Source: Actinoplanes sp. SE50/110
GTDB lineage: Bacteria; Actinomycetota; Actinomycetes; Mycobacteriales; Micromonosporaceae
Assembly (NCBI RefSeq): GCF_900119315.1
Contig: NZ_LT827010.1
Span: 7,124,001-7,188,000 of the forward strand
Reading direction: 5' to 3'
Length of the DNA: 64,000 nt
Under the pieces are notes generated by a model. It was not told the DNA's origin. It ran no database searches and worked only from the letters and a program-made list of their open reading frames with translations. This document shows, one piece after another, positions 1 to 8,127 of the stretch (positions within the stretch are counted from its first letter, which is position 1; each line of letters starts with the position of its first letter). The position numbers and the translations under genes were made by a program.

Positions 1-455
1 TTGGCGACGACGCCGACGGCGACCCGGGCGGCGGTCTCCCGGGCGCTGGCCCGCTCCAGGATCGGCCGGGCGTCGGTGTGCCCGTACTTCTGCATGCCGG
101 CCAGGTCGGCGTGGCCGGGGCGCGGGCGGGTCAGCGGGGCGTTGCGCGACTGGGCGGCCAGCACGTCCGGGTCGACCGGGTCGGCCGACATGACCGTCTC
201 CCACTTGGGCCACTCGGTGTTGCCGACCCGGATCGCGACCGGGCTGCCCAGCGTCAGCCCGTGCCGGACCCCGCCGATGAACTCGACCTCGTCCTGCTCG
301 AACTTCATCCGGGCGCCACGCCCGTAGCCCAGGCGGCGGCGCACGAGGTCACGGGTGATGTCGGCGCTCGTCACCTCGATCCCGGCGGGCACACCCTCGA
401 GCATGGCGACGAGCGCCGGTCCGTGCGATTCACCTGCAGTAAGCCAGCGCAGCAT
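1..455 (-). CDS. aroC: Chorismate synthase, N-terminal part (cut by window edge)
   Basis: Chorismate synthase converts 5-enolpyruvylshikimate-3-phosphate to chorismate with reduced FMN, the last step of the shikimate pathway. The minus strand opens with ATG at 455 and reads RWLTAGESHG near the start, then RRRLGYGRG and SRNAPLTRPRPGHAD, which are the classic N-terminal signatures of the family. About 151 residues lie in the window and the C-terminal remainder is beyond position 1. It follows aroE by 57 bases on the same strand, so the two shikimate genes are probably co-transcribed. Identification is firm; only the truncation by the window limits it. Confidence 0.95.
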   Translation of the reverse strand, partial: MLRWLTAGESHGPALVAMLEGVPAGIEVTSADITRDLVRRRLGYGRGARMKFEQDEVEFIGGVRHGLTLGSPVAIRVGNTEWPKWETVMSADPVDPDVLAAQSRNAPLTRPRPGHADLAGMQKYGHTDARPILERASARETAARVAVGVVA

Positions 456-512
456 GGGAAGAAGCCTAGTGTCGGCGGGGACCGATCCGACGAGAGGGCC
501 CGCCGGTCCCAC

Positions 513-1373
513 CTACCGGTTGCGGGCCGCCTCGTCGAGCGCGGCGCGCATCGCCTCCTCCGGGGCCTCGGCCACCCCGGTGAATTGCTCGAACTGACTC
601 AGCGCCTGGGCCAGCAGCAGGTCGAGCCCGGACACCACGGTGACGCCCGCGGCGATCGCGGAGGCGGCCAGCGGGGTGGGCCACGGGTCGTACAGCGCGT
701 CGAAGAAGACGCCGCCGGAGCGCCAGGTGACCTCGGCGGCCAGCGCGTCGGCGGCGCCCTTGGGCACCGTGGAGATCACCGCGTCGGCGTCCAGGGCGGC
801 GGCCGACCACGGGGCCCCGTCCAGCTTGACGCCGAGCGCGCCGGCCACCGGCTCCAGTTCGGCACGGGCCTCGGGGCGGCGGGTGACCACGGTGACCACC
901 TCGGCGCCGAGCTCGGCCGCGGCGGCCAGGGCGGCCCGGGCGGTACCGCCGCCGCCGAGGACGGTGATCCGGGGCGGCGCCTCCTTGGCCGCGTGTCGGC
1001 CCGTCCCGGCGCCCAGGCCGGCCGCGCGCAGCACCCGGACCATGCCGGGGATGTCGGTGTTGTCGGCATGCCACCCGCCGTCGTCCTGACGGATCAGGGT
1101 GTTGGCCACGCCGGCGGCGATCGCGGCCGGGGTGGCCGAGGCGGCCAGGGTGAGCGCGGTCTCCTTGAGCGGCATGGTCAGCGACAGACCGGCCCACTCC
1201 GGGCCGAGGCCGGCCACCAGGCCGGGCAGCTCCGCCTCGGCGCACTCGATCGCCTCGTACGTCCAGCCGGTCAGGCCGGCCGCGGCGAACCCGGCGCGGT
1301 GGATCACCGGGGAGAGCGAGTGGGCGATCGGCTTGCCGAGCACGGCCGCGCGGCGCGAACTGGTGGTCTGCAC
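513..1373 (-). CDS. aroE: Shikimate dehydrogenase
   Basis: Reduces 3-dehydroshikimate to shikimate with NADPH, in the cytoplasm. The 286-residue product has the substrate-binding SLSP motif (residues 19-22), the catalytic lysine in MPLKET (K70), Asn91 in ANTL and Asp107 in the NTD motif. The nucleotide-binding GGGGTARA sits around residues 140-147. Length is normal for the family. It lies directly upstream of aroC and 23 bases downstream of mltG, forming an aroE-aroC pair. YdiB-type quinate/shikimate dehydrogenases are an alternative, but the aroC neighbour argues for AroE. Confidence 0.95.
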   Translation of the reverse strand: MQTTSSRRAAVLGKPIAHSLSPVIHRAGFAAAGLTGWTYEAIECAEAELPGLVAGLGPEWAGLSLTMPLKETALTLAASATPAAIAAGVANTLIRQDDGGWHADNTDIPGMVRVLRAAGLGAGTGRHAAKEAPPRITVLGGGGTARAALAAAAELGAEVVTVVTRRPEARAELEPVAGALGVKLDGAPWSAAALDADAVISTVPKGAADALAAEVTWRSGGVFFDALYDPWPTPLAASAIAAGVTVVSGLDLLLAQALSQFEQFTGVAEAPEEAMRAALDEAARNR

Positions 1374-1396
1374 GGCCGTATTCTACGGAACCGGGC

Positions 1397-2584
1397 TCAG
1401 CACAGCGGGATGCCGTTGTGACAGGCGAGCTGCCTGTTGCGCTCGTGGTCGTCGCCGGTCTTGCCGTACGCCATCGTGCCCTTGGTGTCGACGCTGATGA
1501 AGTAGTAGTACGGGAAGTTCTCGGTCGGGCTCATCGCGCCCTTGAGCGCGCCCAGGCCCGGGTTGCCGATCGGCCCGGGCGGCAGGCCCGGCTTGTCGTG
1601 CGTGTTGTACGGGTCCTTCGGGTCGTGCAGGTCGGCGTTGGTGAGCTTCTCCGACGCCTTCGAGCCCTTGCCGCTGATCCGCAGCCAGTAGTTGACCGTG
1701 CTGTCCAGGCCCAGGCAGTGGCAGGCGAAATCGCCGTACGCCCGGTTGTAGACGACCCGGGACACCTTGGGCATGTCCTCGTCCTTGAGTGCCTCGGCCT
1801 GGGCGATCGAGGCGACGATCAGTGCCTGGTACGGACTGATCCCGCCGCGCGTCTTCTGCACCGTGGAGACGAACTCCAGCTGGTCCATCTGGGTGTTGAA
1901 GTTCGCGATGATCGTCTTGAGCACGTCGGTGGCGTCGGCCTTGGGTGACAGCTCGTAGGTCGACGGGAACAGGAAGCCCTCGATGTCGGTCTTGTCGGCC
2001 TTCTTGCCGTCGGTGCGGGTGAACCAGGACGGGTCGACGCCGAGCGCGACCGGGTCCTTCGCCGCCTTGGTGAACTCGGCCACCGGGATCTTGGTGGCCT
2101 CCGACAGCTTCTGGAAGGTCTGCTGGTACGACAGGCCCTCGGGCAGGGTGACCCGGGTGACCCAGCGGCTCTTCGGGTCGAGCATCAGGGTCAGCGCGTC
2201 GGCGGCCTTCATCTGCACCTTGAGCCTGTACCACCCGGCCTGGATGTTCTTGCTGCGGTTGTTGTCCTTGGCGGCGTCGACGAACGCCTCCGCCGAGGCC
2301 ACCACCTTGGCCTGGTACAGCGTGTTGCCGATGTCCGTGGCCGACTGGCCGCTCTGCACCTGCACGATCGTCTCGGCGCCGCCGGGCCCGGAGTAGTCGT
2401 CGGCGACGAAGAAGCCTTTCACCTTGCTGTAGACCAGCCAGCCACCGCCGGCCAGCAGGGCGAGCAGGACGAGGCTGAGGAAGAACGCGATCGCCGACCG
2501 GCCGGTCCGGCCCCGCTTGTGGCGCGGCGCGTCCGGCTGTGGCTGCTGTTCTTCCGCCAGCACCGAATCCAGATCGTCGAGCAT
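1397..2584 (-). CDS. mltG: Endolytic murein transglycosylase MltG, copy 1
   Basis: MltG cleaves nascent peptidoglycan glycan strands and helps set their length. The 395-residue protein has a basic cytoplasmic N-terminus, one membrane segment (about residues 30-54), then the YceG extracellular domain. The catalytic glutamate is inferred as E264 in ASIAQAE, matching the family ASIVxxE motif. The downstream LDSTVNYW and GLPPGPI motifs are intact. Four cysteines (ACHC mid-protein; ACHNGIPLC at the very end) are shared with copy 2 and could form disulfides outside the membrane (inference). It sits downstream of its paralogue with a strong hairpin between them. Confidence 0.92.
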   Translation of the reverse strand: MLDDLDSVLAEEQQPQPDAPRHKRGRTGRSAIAFFLSLVLLALLAGGGWLVYSKVKGFFVADDYSGPGGAETIVQVQSGQSATDIGNTLYQAKVVASAEAFVDAAKDNNRSKNIQAGWYRLKVQMKAADALTLMLDPKSRWVTRVTLPEGLSYQQTFQKLSEATKIPVAEFTKAAKDPVALGVDPSWFTRTDGKKADKTDIEGFLFPSTYELSPKADATDVLKTIIANFNTQMDQLEFVSTVQKTRGGISPYQALIVASIAQAEALKDEDMPKVSRVVYNRAYGDFACHCLGLDSTVNYWLRISGKGSKASEKLTNADLHDPKDPYNTHDKPGLPPGPIGNPGLGALKGAMSPTENFPYYYFISVDTKGTMAYGKTGDDHERNRQLACHNGIPLC

Positions 2585-2680
2585 TTCCGCCTCCGCTGTA
2601 TGTCCAGCTTTGTCAAGCCCCCGGCTGGAACTACGAGCCGAAGGCTGTCACGGATCGACTTCCGGCGCTACCCCACAACA

Positions 2681-2713
2681 ACGGCCGGCGGGGTTGGAAC
2701 CCCGACCGGCCGT
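2681..2713 (-). terminator. Strong hairpin between the two mltG copies
   Basis: ACGGCCGG and CGGGG pair with CCCCG and CCGGCCGT around a TTGGAA loop, with one bulged base. It lies just past the stop of mltG copy 2 and before the start of copy 1. No clear T-run follows on the minus strand, so it may attenuate rather than fully terminate. Confidence 0.55.
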
Positions 2714-2733
2714 CGATGTGTCCGGGATCCGCC

Positions 2734-3915
2734 TCAGCAGATCGGAATACCGTTCTGGCAGGCGATTCGGATGTTCGCCTGGTGCTCGTCGTTGGTCCGC
2801 CCGTACGCCATCGTGCCCTTTTTGTCGATCGTCACGAAGAAGAAGTAATTGCTCTTCGGGGCGGTGACGGCACCCTTCAGGGCGACCTCGCCGGGGCTGC
2901 TGATCGGCGTGATCGCCAGGCCCTTGGCGTCATAGTTGTACGGGTTCTTCGGGTCGTGCAGCTCCTTGCGCAGCAGGTTCTCCGACGCCTTGGCGTCCTT
3001 GCCGCTGATCCGCAGGTAGTAGTTGACCATGCTGTCCAGCTGCATGCAGCTGCACGGGAACTCGCCGGTGTAAGCCCGGTTGTAGAGCACCCGGGCGACC
3101 GGGCCCATGTCCTGCGGCAGCAGCGCCTCGACCTGGGCGATCGACGCGGCGACCAGCGCCTCGTACGGCGAGATGTTGAGCTTGGACGCCTGGTTGGCGA
3201 AGTCGAGCTTGGTCATCTCGTCGTTGAAGTGCGTGATGATGATCTTGAGAATGTCCTCGGCCTTGGCGTCCTTGGGGAACTCGTAGGTCGCCGGGTAGAG
3301 GAAGCCCTCGATCTTCGACGGGTCGACCTTCTTGCCGTCGCGCCGCTTGAACCACATCGACGGCACGCCCAGCTTCTGCACGTTCTTCGCGGCCGCCTTG
3401 AAGTCGTCGACCGGGATGCCGGTCGACTTCGACAGCCGGTCGAAGATCTGCAGCGAGATCAGGCCCTCCGGGATGGTGACCTTGTTGACGTTCTTGTTCT
3501 TCAGGTCGAGCAGCATGGCCAGGGCGTCCTTGGCCTTCATCTCCTTCTTCAGGAGATACGTTCCGACCTGGATGTCCTTGCTCTTCGGGTCGTCCTTGGC
3601 CGCGTCGACGAACGCCGCGGCACTCTTCACCACACCCGCCTTGAACAGGGTGTTGGCGATGTCGGTGGCGGTGTTGCCGGACTTCACCTCGACGACGGCC
3701 TCACCGGTGCCCGGCCCGTCGTAGTCCTCGACCGTGAAGAAGCTGCGGATCTTGCCGAAGCCGATGTAGCCGACGCCACCCAGCGCACCGAACAGCAGGA
3801 GCACCAGGGTGAGGGCCATGATCGTACGCCCGCGGCCGCGTTCCTTCTTGCGATGCCGCCACCGGCCCGGGTCCTCGGCTCCCTCGAACATGGGATCCAG
3901 GTCGTTGTCGCTCAA
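2734..3915 (-). CDS. MltG-family transglycosylase, copy 2
   Basis: A 393-residue paralogue of the preceding protein with the same plan: charged cytoplasmic tail, membrane segment at about residues 32-54, YceG domain. The inferred catalytic Glu is retained (E263 in ASIAQVE). However, the conserved GLPPGPI segment is altered to GLAITPI, which lies in the active-site region of the family, so activity may differ. It keeps the paired cysteines (PCSC and a terminal ACQNGIPIC). The start is a TTG directly abutting the ruvX TAA stop, indicating translational coupling. Most actinobacteria have one mltG at this locus; the tandem pair is unusual. Confidence 0.88.
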   Translation of the reverse strand: MSDNDLDPMFEGAEDPGRWRHRKKERGRGRTIMALTLVLLLFGALGGVGYIGFGKIRSFFTVEDYDGPGTGEAVVEVKSGNTATDIANTLFKAGVVKSAAAFVDAAKDDPKSKDIQVGTYLLKKEMKAKDALAMLLDLKNKNVNKVTIPEGLISLQIFDRLSKSTGIPVDDFKAAAKNVQKLGVPSMWFKRRDGKKVDPSKIEGFLYPATYEFPKDAKAEDILKIIITHFNDEMTKLDFANQASKLNISPYEALVAASIAQVEALLPQDMGPVARVLYNRAYTGEFPCSCMQLDSMVNYYLRISGKDAKASENLLRKELHDPKNPYNYDAKGLAITPISSPGEVALKGAVTAPKSNYFFFVTIDKKGTMAYGRTNDEHQANIRIACQNGIPIC

Positions 3916-4377
3916 TTAAGTCTGCCTCCGCTGCGCGTCCAGCCAGCCCTGCAGGATCTCCACGGCGGCCGCCTGGTCGACGACCGCCCGCTGCCGACGC
4001 CCGCGGACACCCCGTTCGCTCAGCCTACGGCTGGCCACGACGGTCGACATCCGCTCGTCGGAGAGCACGACGGGCCGCGGCGCGACCAGCGCACCGAGCC
4101 GCTGCGCATACGCCCGGACGTGGCCGGCCGCCACGCCCTCACGCCCGTTGAGCGCCACCGGCAGACCCACGACGACCTCGACGGCCTCGTGTTCCTCCAC
4201 CAGCGCGACCAGCTCCGCCAGGTCGGTGGGGAGCTTGTCCTCGCCGGCCTGCTGGTCCCGCGCCACGGTCACGACCGGGCTGGCCAGGATGCCGTCCGGA
4301 TCGCACTTGGCGACCCCGACCCGCACCTGACCGACGTCCACCCCGAGGCGCACGCCCCGGGTGAAGCCGTGCGTCAC
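3916..4377 (-). CDS. ruvX: Putative pre-16S rRNA nuclease / Holliday junction resolvase-like RuvX
   Basis: YqgF/RuvX family, RNase H-like fold, involved in 16S rRNA 5' processing in E. coli. The motifs RLGVDVGQVRVGVA (first catalytic Asp), VVGLP, DERMST and the C-terminal DQAAAVEIL are all present. I place the start at the GTG at 4377 because GGGGAGAG lies just upstream; an in-frame ATG at 4440 would add 21 basic residues without a family match. The product is 153 residues, normal for the family. The stop touches the start of mltG copy 2. The order alaS-ruvX-mltG-aroE is conserved in actinobacteria. Confidence 0.9.
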   Translation of the reverse strand: MTHGFTRGVRLGVDVGQVRVGVAKCDPDGILASPVVTVARDQQAGEDKLPTDLAELVALVEEHEAVEVVVGLPVALNGREGVAAGHVRAYAQRLGALVAPRPVVLSDERMSTVVASRRLSERGVRGRRQRAVVDQAAAVEILQGWLDAQRRQT

Positions 4378-4549
4378 GCTCTCTCCCCGCACACCGGCAA
4401 AACCGCGTCTCCAAGTCCTGCGAACCCTACCTTCGACCACCGTGGGTCAATATCGACGTACGCCGATAAAAACCCCCGATCGCGGGCAAAGCTTAACCGT
4501 TCCGCCCGCCGATACAACGGCCACCTGTAGTCCCGCCGGGAATTCTCAA

Positions 4550-4587
4550 GGAAAAGGAAAGGATCCGTCGCACTGGGCGACGGATCC
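4550..4587 (-). terminator. Rho-independent terminator after alaS
   Basis: A perfect 11-bp stem (GGATCCGTCGC / GCGACGGATCC, 4561-4587) with a 5-base loop lies just past the alaS stop. On the minus strand it is followed by a T-rich stretch (TTTCCTTTTCC). This separates alaS from ruvX transcription, so ruvX probably has its own promoter in 4378-4550. Confidence 0.85.
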
Positions 4588-4602
4588 ATTACCAACCTAT
4601 TC

Positions 4603-7284
4603 TCAGTTCGCGTCGGCGAGCGCCTTCTCCACCGCGGCGAGCAGGTTCGGCGCCTCGGCCGCCGGAACGCCGCCGCCCTGCGCCAGGTCGGCGTTGCCGC
4701 CACCCCGGCCGGACAGCGCGCCCTTGACCAGCTCGCCGGCGGACAGGCCGCGACCCTTCGCCGCCGCGTTGATCGCCACGATCAGCGTCGCCTTGCCACC
4801 TGACCGCGCGGTCACCGCGACCACCGCCGGGCGGGCCGGATCGAACTTGCCGCGGATGTCCTGGGCCAGCGTGCGCACGTCGTTGCCGCCCGCGCCCTCC
4901 GGCGCCTCGGTGCCGACGAACGCCACCCCGCGCAGCTCCTTCGCCTGGTCGACCAGCCCGGCCGCACCCGCCAGCACCATCTGCGCGCGCAGCTTCTCCA
5001 GCTCCTTCTCCGCGTCGCGCAGCGCCGTGACGGTCTGCTCGACCCGGTCGGCGACCTGGTCGCCGGGCACCCGGAACAGGTCGGCCAGGCGGGACACCAG
5101 CAGGTGCTCCTTGGCCAGGAAGCCGAACGCGTCGATGCCGACCAGCGCCTCGACCCGGCGCACCCCCGAGCCGATCGACGACTCGGTGAGAATCTTCACC
5201 AGGCCGAGCTGGCCGGAACGCGCCACGTGCGTGCCGCCACAGAGCTCCCGGGCGTAATCGCCGACCTCGACAACCCGTACCTCATCGCCGTATTTCTCAC
5301 CGAACAGCGCCATCGCACCGAGCCGGCGGGCCTCCTCCTGCGAGGTGATGAACGCGTTGACCTCCAGGTCACGCAGCAGCACCTCGTTGATCTGCTGCTC
5401 GACGTCGAAGAGCACCGACGGGTTGACCGCGCCCGGGGTGTGGAAGTCGAACCGCAGACGGCCCGGCGCGTTCAGCGATCCCGCCTGGGTGGCCGACTCG
5501 CCGAGGAAGTTGCGCATCGTCTGGTGGACCAGGTGGGTCGCGGTGTGCGAGCGGGAGATCGCCTTGCGGCGGGTCACGTCGATCTCGGCGAGCCCGGACT
5601 CACCGGCGCGCACCTCACCCTGCACGACCCGCGCCTTGTGCACGATCAGCCCGGGAATCGGCTGCTGGACGTCGAAGACCTCCACCTGACCGCCGCCGAC
5701 CTTGATCAGGCCGGTGTCCGACTGCTGACCGCCACCCTCCGCGTAGAACGGGGTGGTGTCCAGCACCAGCTCGATGGTCTCGCCCTCACCGGCGACCTCG
5801 ACCCGGCCCTTGGCGCCGATCAGCGCGCGGACCCGGGACTCGCGGGAGATCTCCTGGTAACCGGTGAACTCGACGGTGCCGCCGGCGTCCAGCGCCGACC
5901 GGTACGCCGACAGGTCCGCGTGCCCGGTCTTGCGCGCCGCCGCGTCCGCCTTCGCCGCTTTCCGCTGCTCGGCCATCAGCCGGCGGAAACCGTCCTGGTC
6001 GACCTGCAGGCCCTGCTCCTGCGCGATCTCCAGGGTCAGGTCGATCGGGAAGCCGTACGTGTCGTGCAGCTTGAACGCCTGGTCACCGGAGAGCTGCGTC
6101 TTGTTGGCCGCGCGCGTCTCGGTGATCGCGGTGTCCAGGATCGTGGTGCCCGCCTTCAGCGTGGAGAGGAACGCGTCCTCCTCCGCGTACGCGTACGTCG
6201 AGATCCGCCCGAACTCCTCGGCCAGCTCCGGGTACGACGGCGACATGCAGTCCCGCGCGATCGGCAGCAGCTCGGTGAACGCCGGGCCCTGCCAGCCGAG
6301 CAGCCGGATCGACCGGATCGCCCGGCGCATGATCCGGCGCAGCACGTACCCGCGGCCCTCGTTCGACGGCACGATGCCGTCGCCGATCAGCATCAGCGCG
6401 GTCCGCACGTGGTCGGCGATCACCCGCAGGCGCACGTCGTCCGGGTGGCTCTCGCTCGCCGCGTGCCCGGAGTGCGCGCCGTACTTCTTGCCGGTCATCT
6501 CCGCGGCGCGGGCCAGGATCGGCCGGACCTCGTCGATCTCGTACAGGTTGTCGACACCCTGCAGGATCGACGCGATGCGCTCCAGGCCCATGCCGGTGTC
6601 GATGTTGCGCTTGGGCAGGTCACCGACGATCGTGAACTGCTCCTTCGAGCGCACGTCGGTGATCTCGTGCTGCATGAAGACCAGGTTCCAGAACTCCAGG
6701 TACCGGTCCTCGTCGACCTCCGGGCCGCCCTCCTTGCCGTACGCCGGGCCACGGTCGTAGTACAGCTCGGAACACGGGCCGGCCGGGCCGGGGATGCCCA
6801 TCGACCAGAAGTTGTCCTTGTTGCCGCGGCGCACGATCCGCTCGGCGGGCAGACCGGTCTGCTTCCAGATCTCGATCGCCTCGTCGTCGTCGAGGTAGAC
6901 GGTCGCCCAGATCTTCTCCGGGTCGAGACCGAACCCGCCCTGGTCGACCGGCTTCGTCGACAGCTCCCAGGCGAGGGGGATCGCGCCCGCCTTGAAGTAG
7001 TCGCCGAACGAGAAGTTGCCGTTCATCTGGAAGAACGTGCCGTGCCGGCTGGTCTTGCCGACCTCGTCGATGTCCGGGGTGCGGATGCACTTCTGCACGC
7101 TCGCCGCCCGCTGGTACGGCGGGGTGCGCTGACCCAGGAAGAACGGCACGAACTGCACCATGCCGGCGTTGATGAACAGCAGGTTCGGGTCGTCGATGGC
7201 CGGCAGCGGGGCACTCGGGACCACCGTGTGCCCGTTAGCCTCGAAATGCGCCAGGAAGCGCCGCTTGACTTCCGCCGTCTTCAT
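4603..7284 (-). CDS. alaS: Alanyl-tRNA synthetase
   Basis: Class II aminoacyl-tRNA synthetase that charges tRNA-Ala. At 893 residues it is full length: N-terminal catalytic domain (FLAHFEANGH, then RHGTFFQMNGNFSFGDYFK), tRNA recognition helices, and the editing domain with SRSHTATHL and CGGTHVARSG zinc-binding motifs. The C-terminal DHHA1/C-Ala region ends in a Gly-rich stretch (GRGGGNADLAQGG). The ATG overlaps the TGA of the upstream DUF6167-type gene by four bases (ATGA). A strong terminator follows the gene. No T-box leader was seen. Confidence 0.98.
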   Translation of the reverse strand: MKTAEVKRRFLAHFEANGHTVVPSAPLPAIDDPNLLFINAGMVQFVPFFLGQRTPPYQRAASVQKCIRTPDIDEVGKTSRHGTFFQMNGNFSFGDYFKAGAIPLAWELSTKPVDQGGFGLDPEKIWATVYLDDDEAIEIWKQTGLPAERIVRRGNKDNFWSMGIPGPAGPCSELYYDRGPAYGKEGGPEVDEDRYLEFWNLVFMQHEITDVRSKEQFTIVGDLPKRNIDTGMGLERIASILQGVDNLYEIDEVRPILARAAEMTGKKYGAHSGHAASESHPDDVRLRVIADHVRTALMLIGDGIVPSNEGRGYVLRRIMRRAIRSIRLLGWQGPAFTELLPIARDCMSPSYPELAEEFGRISTYAYAEEDAFLSTLKAGTTILDTAITETRAANKTQLSGDQAFKLHDTYGFPIDLTLEIAQEQGLQVDQDGFRRLMAEQRKAAKADAAARKTGHADLSAYRSALDAGGTVEFTGYQEISRESRVRALIGAKGRVEVAGEGETIELVLDTTPFYAEGGGQQSDTGLIKVGGGQVEVFDVQQPIPGLIVHKARVVQGEVRAGESGLAEIDVTRRKAISRSHTATHLVHQTMRNFLGESATQAGSLNAPGRLRFDFHTPGAVNPSVLFDVEQQINEVLLRDLEVNAFITSQEEARRLGAMALFGEKYGDEVRVVEVGDYARELCGGTHVARSGQLGLVKILTESSIGSGVRRVEALVGIDAFGFLAKEHLLVSRLADLFRVPGDQVADRVEQTVTALRDAEKELEKLRAQMVLAGAAGLVDQAKELRGVAFVGTEAPEGAGGNDVRTLAQDIRGKFDPARPAVVAVTARSGGKATLIVAINAAAKGRGLSAGELVKGALSGRGGGNADLAQGGGVPAAEAPNLLAAVEKALADAN

Positions 7285-7571
7285 CGATTCCCCTCCTGCG
7301 AACCGGGCCGCGTGTCGTCGCGCAGCTCGGCGAACTTGTCCTCGTACAGAACCCCTTCGGCGAACGCCTCGTGGATCTGCTGTTCCCGCTCGGCCATGCC
7401 GTCGCGGACGTCCTCCACGAAGCTACGCAGCGACTCGACGAGCCCGCCAGCGGATTGCGAGAGCGAGGTGGCGATCCCGGTCGGGGTGAACTCCTCGGCC
7501 TTGCGCGTGAGCTTGCGCACCACCAGCGCGCCGACGGCGAGACCGACACCCAGCCAGAGCAGGCGTTTCAT
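7281..7571 (-). CDS. Small membrane-anchored protein, DUF6167-like
   Basis: A 96-residue protein with an N-terminal hydrophobic helix (LLWLGVGLAVGALVV, residues 4-18), a basic stop-transfer stretch and an acidic, probably helical cytoplasmic tail. It resembles the actinobacterial DUF6167 family always found beside alaS; function is unknown. It overlaps alaS by ATGA and is 26 bases downstream of the DUF948 gene, so the three are likely one operon. The family assignment is from recalled pattern and context. Confidence 0.8.
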   Translation of the reverse strand: MKRLLWLGVGLAVGALVVRKLTRKAEEFTPTGIATSLSQSAGGLVESLRSFVEDVRDGMAEREQQIHEAFAEGVLYEDKFAELRDDTRPGSQEGNR

Positions 7572-7597
7572 GGCAGCATTTCCTCTTTCCGGGCGGC

Positions 7598-8047
7598 TCA
7601 GCGGGTGGCTTTGCGACGGCGCTTGATCTCGGTGCGGACCTCACGGTCCTCCTCGGCGGCACTGCGGGCCCGGGCGGCCTTACGCACGCCGTACCCGAAC
7701 GAGGCGACCTTGACCAGCGGATTCGCCGCGGCCGCGGAGACCACGGTGACCAGGTTGGCGACATTCGCGGTGATGTTCTGCACGTGCTCGGTCATGGTGT
7801 CGACCTTGGCCAGCTGCAGGTTCACCCCGTCCAGGGAGACCTGGACCTGGCCGAGCGCGGTGTTCACATTTTCCACGGTGGTGTTCACGTTGCCGAGCAA
7901 CGGACCGGTGCGATCGACCACCTCATTGATGCCCCGGGTGGCGGCATCGATCGTGCGCCCCAGCTTCAGCAGCGGGAAAGCGAGCACGACGACGAGCATC
8001 AGGAAGGCGCCCGCCGCGATCAGACCTGCGATTTCTCCGGCGTTCAT
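7598..8047 (-). CDS. DUF948-type membrane protein
   Basis: 149 residues: an N-terminal transmembrane helix (residues 6-27), then a long region of repeated amphipathic turns (NVNTTVENVNTALGQVQ, QNITANVANLV) typical of DUF948 proteins, which look like short coiled-coil or methyl-accepting-like rods. A basic C-terminal tail (KRRRKATR) ends the protein. GAGGAGA lies 9 bases before the ATG. It is the first gene of the small operon leading into alaS. No enzymatic motif is visible; a scaffold or envelope role is only a guess. Confidence 0.82.
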   Translation of the reverse strand: MNAGEIAGLIAAGAFLMLVVVLAFPLLKLGRTIDAATRGINEVVDRTGPLLGNVNTTVENVNTALGQVQVSLDGVNLQLAKVDTMTEHVQNITANVANLVTVVSAAAANPLVKVASFGYGVRKAARARSAAEEDREVRTEIKRRRKATR

Positions 8048-8070
8048 GTAACGCGTCTCCTCTTCGGGCA

Positions 8071-8116
8071 GTCACGGAATCGGCGGGGACAACGTGCAGA
8101 CCCTACCGTCCGTGAC
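8071..8116. other. Inverted repeat between giant gene and DUF948 gene
   Basis: GTCACGGA (8071-8078) and TCCGTGAC (8109-8116) form a perfect 8-bp inverted repeat with a 30-base spacer, placed right after the stop of the giant minus-strand gene. It could be a weak terminator or a binding site; there is no T-run. Confidence 0.3.
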
Positions 8117-8127
8117 CACCACGCGCG

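Noticed and set aside
1..1421. Plus-strand frames over aroC and aroE
   Set aside because: Antisense of two genes with clear shikimate-pathway signatures.
4378..4600. Possible T-box or other tRNA-sensing leader linked to alaS
   Set aside because: The region is downstream of alaS, and its hairpin with a T-rich tail reads as a terminator; no T-box motif was seen upstream of alaS either.
5104..7626. 840-residue plus-strand frame across alaS
   Set aside because: It is the antisense of alaS and reads Arg/Leu/Val-rich sequence with no homology.
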